Shown here in pieces: positions 16,485 to 25,399 of a DNA stretch of 46,999 bases. The stretch is from an uncultured Bacteroidota bacterium (GTDB taxonomy: Bacteria; Bacteroidota; Bacteroidia; Flavobacteriales; BACL11), in the NCBI GenBank assembly GCA_902579065.1, contig CACHFI010000005.1, positions 1-46,999 of the forward strand, written 5' to 3'. The notes beneath the pieces are model-generated. The model saw only the letters and a list, made by a program, of their open reading frames with translations. It was not told the origin of the DNA and did no database searches. A program made the translations under genes and the position numbers. The first letter of the stretch is position 1. Each line of letters starts with the position of its first letter.

Positions 16485-16570
16485 TACCCGGGACGGGACT
16501 TGAACCCGTACGAGCATTACTGCTCATTGGATTTTAAGTCCAACGTGTCTACCAATTCCACCACCCGGGC
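16485..16570 (-). tRNA. tRNA-Leu (anticodon UAA)
   Basis: 86-nt class II tRNA. Acceptor stem GCCCGGG/CCCGGGT with discriminator A, a TTGGA/TCCAA anticodon stem with loop CTTAAAA, and a long variable arm (GAGCAGTAATGCTC). The GGTTCAAGTCC T-arm is intact. No CCA is encoded in the window sequence at the 3' end. Confidence 0.97.
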
Positions 16571-16598
16571 AACAGTTTTTTAAAAGAACAATTCTTTG

Positions 16599-16670
16599 AG
16601 CGAGTGATGGGATTCGAACCCACGACCCTCACCTTGGCAAGGTGATGCTCTACCCCTGAGCTACACTCGC
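16599..16670 (-). tRNA. tRNA-Gly (anticodon GCC)
   Basis: 72-nt tRNA with acceptor stem GCGAGTG/CACTCGC and discriminator T, anticodon stem-loop CACCTTGCCAAGGTG with anticodon GCC, and T-arm GGGTTCGAATCCC. It lies upstream of tRNA-Leu in the same transcript. Confidence 0.97.
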
Positions 16671-16679
16671 AAGGGATGG

Positions 16680-16709
16680 CAAATTTAGTTAAATAATCAA
16701 TATTTCAAA
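16680..16709 (-). promoter_or_regulatory. Full-consensus promoter of the tRNA-Gly/tRNA-Leu transcript
   Basis: On the minus strand TTTG (16706-16709) is followed after exactly 18 bases by TAAATTTG (16680-16687), both elements of the Bacteroidota primary promoter. The predicted start falls a few bases before the tRNA-Gly 5' end. The -33 element overlaps the mutS stop codon, so transcription could also continue from mutS. Confidence 0.75.
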
Positions 16710-19306
16710 GCTTATCACTTATAGTTTTTTTAATTTCATTAAGCTTCATTAAAGCCTCAATTGGTGTTAATGAATCTACATCGATTCCTATTAATACATC
16801 TCTCACCTTTTGCAAAACAGGGTCTTGAATATCAAAAAAACTTAATTGCATTTTTTTATCTAAAGTTTTCTCAACTTTTTGATTTCTAGATGATTGAAGT
16901 TGCTTTAGCATACTTTCTGCATTTTCAATTACAAAATTGGGCATTCCAGCCATTCTAGCAACGTGAATTCCGAAACTATGATTACTGCCTCCTGGCTTTA
17001 GTGTTCTCATAAACAAAATCTCATTATCCTTTCTTTTAATTGAAACATTATAATTTTTTATACGCTCAAATTTATTACTCATTTCATTTAACTCATGATA
17101 GTGAGTTGCAAATAATGTTTTTGCTTTTGTATTATGTTTATGAATGTACTCAGCTATTGACCAAGCAATAGAGATCCCATCATATGTACTTGTTCCTCTT
17201 CCGATTTCGTCTAACAATATCAAACTATTTTGACTTAAGTTATTTAAAATACTTGCAGTTTCATTCATTTCAACCATAAAAGTAGATTCTCCCATTGAAA
17301 TATTATCTGATGCCCCTACTCTTGTAAAAATTTTGTCAACTAAACCTATTTCAGCACTTTCAGCAGGTACGAAACAGCCGATTTGTGCCATTAAAACAAT
17401 TAAAGCAGTTTGTCTTAAAATAGCTGATTTACCAGACATGTTTGGACCTGTTATCATGACAATCTGTTGGTCTTCTTTATTAAGCATTATATCATTTGGA
17501 ATATAATGTTTAAGTGTTTCTAATTGTTGTTCAATTACAGGGTGTCTTCCTTTTAAAATCTTTAAATCAGAACCGGAATTAATTATTGGTTTTGAATAAT
17601 TATTTCTATTTGAAATTTTTGAAAATGAAAACAAACAGTCTAAAGATGAAATAATATTTGCGTTTTTCTTAAGAGAAGCAATTTGTTTTGAAATAGAATC
17701 AATCAGCTTATTAAATATTTCTGATTCAATATTTGAAATTTTTTCTTGAGCTGATAATATTTTCACTTCATACTCTTTCAGTTCTTGAGTAATATATCTT
17801 TCTGCATTAACTAATGTTTGTTTTCTTATCCATGTCTCTGGAACCTTGTCTTTGTGAATATTTCTAACTTCTAAAAAATATCCAAAAACGTTATTGTAAG
17901 AAATCTTTAAAGAAGGAATTGATGTCTTTTCAATTTCATCCTTGAGCATCTTATCTAAATATTCTTCTCCTGAATTTTTTATATTTTTTAATTCATCAAG
18001 CTCTAAATTTACTCCTTCATTAATTATATTTCCTTTATGTAAAAATGCAGGAGGATTTTCAACTAATTCAGTTTGTATTTTATTAATTAAATCTTCACAT
18101 ATATCTAAATCGCTTCCCATTTTTTGTAGTGAACTCAAGTTAGATATTTCACATTGATTTTTTATTGGAATTATTGATTTTAATGATTCTTTTAGCTTTT
18201 GTATTTCTCTTGGATTTACTCTTCTGGTTGAAACCTTAGATACAAGTCTTTCTAAATCACCAATGTTCTTTAAATTATCTTGTATGATTTCAGAAAAATT
18301 ATAATCTTTATTGAAACACTCTACTATATCTAAACGTTCATTTATTTGATTAGTGTTTTTAAGTGGTAATGCTAGCCAGCGTGATAACATTCTAGAGCCC
18401 ATTGCCGTTTCAGCACAATCTAAAATTTCAATTAATGTTTTAGCTCCTTTATTTGGAGAATAAAAAAGCTCCAGGTTTCTTACAGTAAAACTGTCCATCC
18501 AAAGATACTTTTCTTCATCAATCCTTGAAATTGTTAGAATGTTTGAAGTATAGTCATGCTTAGTTTCTTTTAGATAATGTAAAATAACACCTGCGCTAAT
18601 TATTCCATCTTCTAATTTTTCTATTCCAAATCCTTTTAAAGATTTCGTTTTAAATTGATTAATTAATAAATCGGCAGAATAATCATATGTGTAAGGCCAA
18701 TCATCTAAAGCATATGAAAAATAAGATGAGTCAAAATCAACATTATATTTAGAAGTTTGGCTCTTTTGATACAATACTTCTGAAGGAGAGAATGACTGTA
18801 TTAATTTATTTACATATTCAACATTTCCTTGTGAAACAAAAAAATCTCCTGTTGAAATGTCTAGAAATGATACTCCGATATTATCAGCTCCATAAAAAAT
18901 TGATGCTAAAAAATTATTTTTCTTATTATTAATAGTCAAATGATTATATGAAACCCCTGGTGTAACTAATTCAGTCACTCCTCTTTTTACAATTTTTTTA
19001 GTTTTTTTTGGGATCCTCCAGTTGATCACATATTGCAACTCTATATCCAGCTCTTACTAATTTAGGAAGATAGTTGTCTAAAGCATGGTGAGGGAAACCT
19101 GCAAGTTCAATTTTTGATGAACCGTTAGCTCTATTTGTCAAAATAATTTCTAAAATTTTTGAAGCTATAATTGCATCTTTACCAAAAGTTTCATAAAAAT
19201 CTCCAACTCTAAACAGTAATAATGCATCTGGATATTTAGATTTAATATCGTTATACTGTTTCATTAATGGAGTTACAGCATCTGTCTTTTTTACTTTTTT
19301 AGCCAA
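16705..19306 (-). pseudogene. mutS: DNA mismatch repair protein MutS, interrupted by a +1 frameshift
   Basis: MutS binds mismatches and starts repair. All parts are present across two frames: residues 1-102 hold the mismatch-contact motif FYE (37-39 in GDFYETFG). The second frame holds the core, the Walker A GPNMSGKS, the Walker B LLDEIGRGTS and the HATPase-side ATHYHEL. Between them, an A8 run at 19002-19009 (minus strand CCC then eight A) shifts the frame to a stop; seven A would give [12 protein letters not shown] and a normal protein of about 866 residues. This may be a sequencing or assembly homopolymer error, a genuine mutation, a slippage-corrected gene or a phase-variable switch. Everything else is intact, so the gene looks recently or reversibly broken, or only apparently so. 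Confidence 0.9.
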
Positions 19307-19329
19307 AAATTTATTATTTAATTTAGCAA

Positions 19330-19337
19330 CAAATATA
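19330..19337 (-). promoter_or_regulatory. -7 promoter box of mutS
   Basis: TATATTTG on the minus strand (CAAATATA on plus) lies about 24 nt before the mutS start codon, predicting a leader of about 18 nt. No clear -33 element. Confidence 0.5.
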
Positions 19338-19341
19338 ATAG

Positions 19342-19863
19342 ATGAGAAAGTTAAATAATAGTGAATTAAAAAGAATCACAGTAGATGAGTTTAAAAAAAT
19401 TAAAAAACATAAAATCACTGTTATCTTAGACAACGTACGTAGTGCTCAAAATGTAGGATCAATTTTTAGAACAAGTGATGCGTTTTTGATCGAAAAAATT
19501 TATTTATGTGGCATAACACCTACCCCACCAAGCAATGAAATAAGAAAATCTGCCCTTGGATCTACAAATTCAGTGGAATGGATTTATAAGCAAGAAACTG
19601 AAGAAGCAATTAATCAATTAAAGCAAGATGGCTACCATATTGTAGGTGTTGAACAAGTAGAAAACTCATCTACATTAGATAACTTTAAAATAAAAGAACC
19701 AATTGCTTTGATATTTGGACATGAAGTTGAAGGAATATGTCAAAAAATTATTGATAAATGTGATGATGTTATTGAGATTGAGCAATTCGGCACAAAACAC
19801 TCTCTCAACATTAGTGTTTGTGCTGGTATAGTCATTTGGAAATCAACTCAATTCTTGAAATAA
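19342..19863 (+). CDS. SpoU/TrmH-family RNA 2'-O-methyltransferase
   Basis: SPOUT-fold methyltransferase that uses SAM to methylate ribose 2'-OH in tRNA or rRNA. The three motifs are present: motif 1 [12 protein letters not shown] (about 36-47), motif 2 [12 protein letters not shown] (about 126-137), and motif 3 [17 protein letters not shown] (about 148-164). At 173 residues it is a minimal single-domain member. The target nucleotide cannot be determined. Divergent from mutS with a 35-nt gap. Confidence 0.88.
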   Translation: MRKLNNSELKRITVDEFKKIKKHKITVILDNVRSAQNVGSIFRTSDAFLIEKIYLCGITPTPPSNEIRKSALGSTNSVEWIYKQETEEAINQLKQDGYHIVGVEQVENSSTLDNFKIKEPIALIFGHEVEGICQKIIDKCDDVIEIEQFGTKHSLNISVCAGIVIWKSTQFLK

Positions 19864-19915
19864 TTTTCTCTAATAAAAAAGAAAAAATATAAATAATTCC
19901 ACAATTTTATTTTGT

Positions 19916-19923
19916 TATTTTTG
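19916..19923 (+). promoter_or_regulatory. -7 promoter box of the OmpA-like/TPR lipoprotein gene
   Basis: TATTTTTG, exact TAnnTTTG match, with a predicted leader of about 14 nt to the ATG at 19944. Confidence 0.45.
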
Positions 19924-19943
19924 TTTTCATTAAAAAATAAAAT

Positions 19944-21602
19944 ATGAAAATCTCAAAGATCTTAATTTACTCAATAGCTATTTCTTTTCTAACTTCTTGT
20001 GGCCTTTCTAATATGGCAAGCAAGTTTGAAACTGTAAATGTTAATGTAACTCCACCAACCCTTCAAGCTCATGCTGGAAAAGTTGAGGTAAACATAGATG
20101 CCAGTTTTCCTGAAAAGTATTTTGCAAAATCAACGACAGTTGAGTTCACACCAGTTTTAATCACTGAAAATGGTGAAAAAAAGTTTAAATCAATTACAGT
20201 GCAAGGAGAAGAAGCAACAGGAGGAGAAGCAACAATTTTTTACGCTACGGGCGGAAGATTTTCATACAAAGATAATATTCCATATACTAAAGATATGATG
20301 GAATCAAAGCTAGAATTAAGAGCTCTTGGAAAAGAAAAAGAAAAAGAATTAGTTTTTGATTCGAGAACAATTGCTAATGGTGTACTTGCAACTTCAACAA
20401 GAATCCAAAACACTGAAGATATTTATTTTGCTAAAAGCAATTATGAAAAAGAAACAATTCTTGAAGAATCTGCTATTATTTACTTCTTAGTTAATCAAAG
20501 TAATGTTAGAACAACAGAAAAAAGTGATGATGATATTAAAAGATTGGAGGAATTTGCAAGCCTTGGATATAAAACTCACTCAATTGAAGTAAAATCTTTT
20601 GCTTCTCCTGAAGGATCGGTTAACTTAAATGATGATGTTTCCGACAAAAGAGCTGCAAGCACACTAAGATATTTAAAAAGAATGTTAAGAAAAGTTAAGC
20701 TAGATGGTGTTGACAATGATGATCTATATACAGAAATTTCTGAAGGTGAAGATTGGGAAGGATTCAATAAATTAATGAGAAATTCGGATATTAAAGATAG
20801 AAGAAGAATTACTAAAATTGTAAATTCTGTTGAAGATCTTGAAAAAAGAGAACAGGCAATAAGAGACATGGCTGAAATTTATGACGCAATAGAAAAGGAC
20901 GTACTACCTCAATTAAGAAAGGCAAAAATTACGATACGTTCATATGAGCCTAAAAAGTCTGATTCTTTAATTTTAGAACTTGCACAAAACAATGCTCAAG
21001 AATTAGATATTAAAGAATTACTTTATTCTGCTTCATTAACTAATGATAATGAGTTAAAAATTTCAATTTTCAATAAATCAAGTCAGCTACATAATAATTG
21101 GAAAGGATATAATAACATTGCTTGTCTAATGCTAGAAAAAAATAATTTAGTTGAAGCTAAAAAATATTTGTCTAAAGCTGAAAAACTAAACGGATCCGCT
21201 TCTAATATTCAAAATAATAAAGCAGTTATTGCTGCGTGGGAAGGAGATTTAGAACTAGCTAAGAAGCTTTACAATAAATCAGCAACACCAAGAAATAAAG
21301 CTCTTCTTGATTTAAGAACTGCAAATTACAAAAAGGCAGCAAGATTCTTTAAAAATAAGAACACACATAATGCAGCTTTAGCAAAAATGTTAAATGGTCA
21401 AAACAGTACTTGTAACGAAAACACTGCTGAGTGCAACTATTTAAATGCAATTTCATATGCAAGATCAGGTAATGAAGATATGATGATAAAATCTCTTAGT
21501 AGTGCCATATCAAAAAATAACAACTACAAAAAAGAGGCAATAAAAGATTTAGAATTCATAAATTTTAAATCAAATGAAAAGTTTTTAAAAGCTGTTGAAT
21601 AG
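19944..21602 (+). CDS. Lipoprotein with OmpA-like and TPR regions
   Basis: The signal peptide ends in a lipobox (FLTSCG, Cys19), so it is an outer-membrane or periplasmic lipoprotein. Residues about 170-260 contain an OmpA-C-like peptidoglycan-binding-type stretch (IEVKSFASPEGSVNLND followed by KRAASTLRYL), interrupted by a long helical insert. Residues about 340-540 are TPR-like repeats (YNNIACLMLEKNNLVEAKKYLSKAEKL). This OmpA-plus-TPR layout is common in Bacteroidota surface and gliding/envelope lipoproteins, but I cannot name the family. A monocistronic unit with its own promoter box. Confidence 0.8.
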   Translation: MKISKILIYSIAISFLTSCGLSNMASKFETVNVNVTPPTLQAHAGKVEVNIDASFPEKYFAKSTTVEFTPVLITENGEKKFKSITVQGEEATGGEATIFYATGGRFSYKDNIPYTKDMMESKLELRALGKEKEKELVFDSRTIANGVLATSTRIQNTEDIYFAKSNYEKETILEESAIIYFLVNQSNVRTTEKSDDDIKRLEEFASLGYKTHSIEVKSFASPEGSVNLNDDVSDKRAASTLRYLKRMLRKVKLDGVDNDDLYTEISEGEDWEGFNKLMRNSDIKDRRRITKIVNSVEDLEKREQAIRDMAEIYDAIEKDVLPQLRKAKITIRSYEPKKSDSLILELAQNNAQELDIKELLYSASLTNDNELKISIFNKSSQLHNNWKGYNNIACLMLEKNNLVEAKKYLSKAEKLNGSASNIQNNKAVIAAWEGDLELAKKLYNKSATPRNKALLDLRTANYKKAARFFKNKNTHNAALAKMLNGQNSTCNENTAECNYLNAISYARSGNEDMMIKSLSSAISKNNNYKKEAIKDLEFINFKSNEKFLKAVE

Positions 21603-21603
21603 A

Positions 21604-22236
21604 CTATAATATAACTTTTTTAACTTCTCCAACAGAGTAGCTTTTGTTTATTAAATTTTTGATTTTAAAATAATCATTTTCATTATTAATAAAATCAATA
21701 TTTGACACATCAATAATTAATACAGGTATCTTATCCTGCTTTTTTAAATAATCAAAATAATTTTCCTGAATTGATTTTAGATATGAGTCTTTAATATTTA
21801 ATTCAAAATCTCGGCCTCTTTTTAGAATATTCTTTTGTAATCTTTCTATATCAGAATGTAAGTAGACTAAAAGATTTGGAAGTGGTAAAGAAGAAAGCAT
21901 AATTTCAAATAATTTGTCAAATAATAGGAGCTCATCACTTTTTAAATTATTTATTGCAAATATTTTTGATTTCATAAAAAAGTAATCAGCAATCTTATTA
22001 GCATGAAATAAATCTTCACTCCAATTATTTTTAAGCTGATGATATCTTTCAGACATAAAAAAAAGCTCTAAGGAAAAAGCGTATTTTTCTGGCTCTTTAT
22101 AAAATTTTGGTAAAAACGGATTGTCTGCAAATGACTCTAAAATAAGTTTAGAGTTATATTCTGCTGATAACATCTCAGCCAAAGAAGTCTTACCAACTCC
22201 AATATTCCCTTCAATTGCAAGAAATTTATGTTGCAT
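21604..22236 (-). CDS. Deoxynucleoside kinase
   Basis: P-loop kinase that phosphorylates deoxynucleosides for salvage. Walker A GNIGVGKT follows the MQHKFLAIE start; an upstream in-frame ATG at 22260 would add eight residues and increase overlap with folK. ESFADNPFL and the C-terminal LID region KRGRDFELN are typical. The position of the usual DRS/ERS motif reads ADYFF instead, a variant I believe common in the folK-linked Bacteroidota group. The start overlaps the folK 3' end by 11 bases, so the two are coupled. Confidence 0.88.
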   Translation of the reverse strand: MQHKFLAIEGNIGVGKTSLAEMLSAEYNSKLILESFADNPFLPKFYKEPEKYAFSLELFFMSERYHQLKNNWSEDLFHANKIADYFFMKSKIFAINNLKSDELLLFDKLFEIMLSSLPLPNLLVYLHSDIERLQKNILKRGRDFELNIKDSYLKSIQENYFDYLKKQDKIPVLIIDVSNIDFINNENDYFKIKNLINKSYSVGEVKKVIL

Positions 22237-22711
22237 AAACATTAACTTTTTCTTCATCAATACATTCTTCCAACAATTGGCTTATAGTTTTATTCAACTT
22301 AGGATGAATAAAATTAGGAGCTATTTCATACATTGGTTGTAACACAAATTTTCTCTTAGCAATAAACTCATGAGGGATACATAAATTTTCAGATTCAATT
22401 ATTAAATCATCGATAAATAAAATATCTATATCTATTATTCTTTCACCCCATTTTTCAATACGAATTCTTCCCATTTCTTTTTCTATCTGCAATGCATTTT
22501 CAAGAATTAGAAAAGGATCGATTTTGGCTTGAACACACAATACTTGATTTAAAAAATTTCTTTGATTATCAACTCCCCATGGTGTACTTTCATAAATATT
22601 TGAAACCGAAATAACTGAGCCTATTTTTTCTGAAATTAATCTAGTAGCTTTAAGTAGATTTTCATCTCTATCTCCCATATTACTACCTAACTGTAAAAAA
22701 ATCTTTTTCAT
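22226..22711 (-). CDS. folK: 2-amino-4-hydroxy-6-hydroxymethyldihydropteridine pyrophosphokinase
   Basis: Transfers pyrophosphate from ATP to hydroxymethyldihydropterin in folate synthesis. Signatures are FLQLGSNMGDR at the start, STPWGVDNQRNFLNQV, the ATP-binding RWGERIIDIDILFID and IPHEFIAKRKFVLQPM. The length of 161 is normal. The downstream dNK gene overlaps its 3' end, an arrangement shared with other Bacteroidota. A near-consensus -7 box (TATTTTTA) lies about 25 nt before the start. Confidence 0.94.
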   Translation of the reverse strand: MKKIFLQLGSNMGDRDENLLKATRLISEKIGSVISVSNIYESTPWGVDNQRNFLNQVLCVQAKIDPFLILENALQIEKEMGRIRIEKWGERIIDIDILFIDDLIIESENLCIPHEFIAKRKFVLQPMYEIAPNFIHPKLNKTISQLLEECIDEEKVNVYAT

Positions 22712-22765
22712 TTAAAAACGTAAGTGTTCCTACATAAAAATAATTAATTTCTAACTTAATAGAAT

Positions 22766-22773
22766 TATATTTG
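22766..22773 (+). promoter_or_regulatory. -7 promoter box of sppA
   Basis: TATATTTG, exact TAnnTTTG match, with a predicted leader of about 16 nt before the ATG at 22796. Confidence 0.5.
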
Positions 22774-22795
22774 TGAAAATTTTTAAAAATTAACT

Positions 22796-24550
22796 ATGCT
22801 CAATTTTCTAAAAAACATTTTTTCAACTGTAATAGGTATTTTACTATCATTTTTAATTATAATTTTAATTATAGCTGGTGTTGCTTCAATATCATCTCAA
22901 AAAAGTACTTCAACAAAAAAATTAGATGACAAGCACTTTCTTAAAATTGATTTATCTAAAGAAGTAGTTGAAAGAACAAGTACAAATCCTTTTTCAAGTC
23001 TTGATCCAATGAATATTGATGCTAGTCAACAATTAAGCTTAAAAACAATCTTAGATAATATTGAGAAAGCCAAGACTGATGAAAATATTACTGGGATCTA
23101 TATCAATAGTCCTATTGTTAATGCAGGCATGTCTAAAGCTGAAGAAATAAGAAATAAATTATTAGAATTTAAAGAAACAAAAAAACCAATAGTTGCATAT
23201 AATGAAGTATATGCCATGAAAAGTTATTATTTGTCATCAGTTGCAGATAGATTATATATAAACCCTATGGGAATAATTGATCATAAGGGTATGTCTGCAA
23301 CGGTAATGTTTTTCAAAGGCCTATTAGAAAAACTAAATATTGATCTACAAATTTTTAGACTTGGAAAATTTAAAAGTGCAATAGAACCATTCACTCTTGA
23401 AAAAATGAGTGATTCAAACCGCAAACAATTAAAGCTTTTACTCAAGTCAGTTAATAATAATATTATTGACAGCATAGCTAGTCAAAGAGGGATTTCAAAA
23501 ATTAAAATTCATAAAGATGCTAATCAATTAAAGTTAAGCAGTGCTGAAATTTGTTTAGAAGAAAATTATGTTGATGGAATTTTATATGAAGATCAAGTTA
23601 AAGATACTCTTAAAATGCTTTTAGGAAAAGACAAACTTAAAATTATATCTATCAATAAATATTCTAATGTAAAAACAAAGAAAAAAGAAATTAGTAGAAA
23701 CAAAATTGCAATTGTATATGCAAATGGTGGTATTAACTCTGGAAAAGGAGATGAAAACTCTATAGGTTCAATTACTACTTCAAAAGCAATTGAAAAAGCA
23801 AGGAAAGATGAAAAAGTAAAAGCAATTGTATTAAGAATAAATTCAGGAGGAGGTAGCGCACTTGCATCTGACGTAATTTGGAGAGAAACTGTTTTAGCAA
23901 AAAATGAAAAACCTTTAGTAGTTTCGTTTGGAGATGTGGCTGCCTCAGGTGGATATTATATTGCATGTGCAGCTGACAAAATTTTTGCTAGTCCAACCTC
24001 TATAACTGGATCAATCGGTGTGTTTGGTATGATTCCTAACATGAATGAATTCTATAAGTCCAACTTTGGAATAACCTTTGATACAGTTAAAACAAATAAT
24101 TCTGCGGACATGGGTATTTATAGAAAATTAACATCATTCGAAAAACAAAAGATACAGCAAGGTATTGAAGATGTCTACAAAACTTTTATTTCTAGAGTAA
24201 GTGAAGGAAGAGGTATTAGCACAAAGCAAGTGGATAATATTGGTCAAGGAAGAGTTTGGTCTGGATATGATGCAAAGAAAATTGGATTAATTGACGAATT
24301 TGGAGGTCTTGAAAAAGCTATTGAATCAGCTGCAGCATTAGCGGAAATTGAAGAGTATAGAACTATTTCTTTACCTAAACAAAAAGATCCATTTACTGAA
24401 TTTTTAGATGGGTTAAATCAAACCAAATTAAGTGATATATTAGGTGATGAGTTAGATCTAATCAATAAAAAAGATATTACTACAATAAAAGAAATGATTA
24501 AATCTGAAAAAATACAAACAAGATTGCCTTATATCTTAAATTTAGAATAA
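22796..24550 (+). CDS. sppA: Signal peptide peptidase SppA, 67-kDa type
   Basis: Membrane-bound serine/lysine protease (S49) that degrades cleaved signal peptides and other membrane peptides. An N-terminal transmembrane helix is followed by two tandem S49 domains. The general-base lysine lies in RLGKFKSAIEPFT (first domain), and the nucleophile serine is in GDVAASGGYYIACAAD (second domain), preceded by LRINSGGGSALASD. The length of 584 residues fits the long tandem type. Its last nine bases overlap the convergent DUF2797 gene. Confidence 0.93.
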   Translation: MLNFLKNIFSTVIGILLSFLIIILIIAGVASISSQKSTSTKKLDDKHFLKIDLSKEVVERTSTNPFSSLDPMNIDASQQLSLKTILDNIEKAKTDENITGIYINSPIVNAGMSKAEEIRNKLLEFKETKKPIVAYNEVYAMKSYYLSSVADRLYINPMGIIDHKGMSATVMFFKGLLEKLNIDLQIFRLGKFKSAIEPFTLEKMSDSNRKQLKLLLKSVNNNIIDSIASQRGISKIKIHKDANQLKLSSAEICLEENYVDGILYEDQVKDTLKMLLGKDKLKIISINKYSNVKTKKKEISRNKIAIVYANGGINSGKGDENSIGSITTSKAIEKARKDEKVKAIVLRINSGGGSALASDVIWRETVLAKNEKPLVVSFGDVAASGGYYIACAADKIFASPTSITGSIGVFGMIPNMNEFYKSNFGITFDTVKTNNSADMGIYRKLTSFEKQKIQQGIEDVYKTFISRVSEGRGISTKQVDNIGQGRVWSGYDAKKIGLIDEFGGLEKAIESAAALAEIEEYRTISLPKQKDPFTEFLDGLNQTKLSDILGDELDLINKKDITTIKEMIKSEKIQTRLPYILNLE

Positions 24551-25363
24551 AGAAGATTGTAAATTTTCTTTTTCAAAAGAAAAATCAACTAAAAAACCCT
24601 CATGAGATCGAACATTAAACACTTCATTATTTTCAAAGATTAAATACTGCCCCTTAATACCTTTTAAAACCGCATTAATATCTTGCGCTTTTTCAAGCTT
24701 TAAACTTTTTATTTTTTGGGGATACTTAGAAACAGGGTATTTTATTTGAGTTATAAAATTATCATTAGAAATAAATTTTTTTAATTCATTCGGAACAAAA
24801 GAAGACAATTGGTTCTTGATTTCTAACATATCTACATTTTCAGGTTCTGCAGAAAGCATCTTTCTCCAATTAGTTTTATCAGAAACATGTTCCTTTAAAG
24901 CCACTTCTATGTCTCCAGAAAACCTCCTATTTGGAACTTCTGCCAAAATAATTGCCTGACTAGCACCTTGATCTATCCATCTAGTAATACCTTGAGTTTT
25001 TCGAGTAATCCCAACTTTTATACCACTAGAATTTGCTATATATACATAATGGGGTGCTAACTGAAATTTCTTTTCCCAAACCAAATCTCTTTCCTCGATG
25101 TTTAAATGAGCGGTACATAGTTCAGGCTTAAAGATACTTTGAGAGGCTTGAGGTAATGTCCAATAACAATTATAACAAAACCCCGAACGATATACTTTCT
25201 TCTTTTCTTCTCCACAATAACACATAATCTTTCCTTTCCAGGAAATTTTTATTCTTGAATCAATTAAGTCATTCATTAAAAATTTCTGATTATGAATATT
25301 TAATGCATATTCAACAACTCCATTTAGTGAAGTATCCATCTTTCTAATTACGTTCGAATGCAT
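24542..25363 (-). CDS. DUF2797 family protein
   Basis: 273 residues. A cysteine cluster (CYCGEEKKK followed by CYNCYW and a later CTAH) suggests a zinc ribbon near residues 48-85. The conserved core is GIKVGITRKTQGITRWIDQGASQA, then VPNRRFSGDIEVALKEHVSDKTNWRKML. These match the DUF2797 family, whose function is unknown to me. It is divergent from the GH3 gene with 36 nt between them, a pairing I have seen in other flavobacteria. Confidence 0.88.
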   Translation of the reverse strand: MHSNVIRKMDTSLNGVVEYALNIHNQKFLMNDLIDSRIKISWKGKIMCYCGEEKKKVYRSGFCYNCYWTLPQASQSIFKPELCTAHLNIEERDLVWEKKFQLAPHYVYIANSSGIKVGITRKTQGITRWIDQGASQAIILAEVPNRRFSGDIEVALKEHVSDKTNWRKMLSAEPENVDMLEIKNQLSSFVPNELKKFISNDNFITQIKYPVSKYPQKIKSLKLEKAQDINAVLKGIKGQYLIFENNEVFNVRSHEGFLVDFSFEKENLQSSLF

Positions 25364-25399
25364 ATTTTTGTAAGGTTCAATTTTTAAATATATTATTTT

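Noticed and set aside
16705-19038. The long downstream MutS frame as an independent gene with its own start ([12 protein letters not shown])
   Set aside because: Those first residues are read out of frame from the upstream MutS sequence; the natural protein continues from the first fragment through the A8 run.
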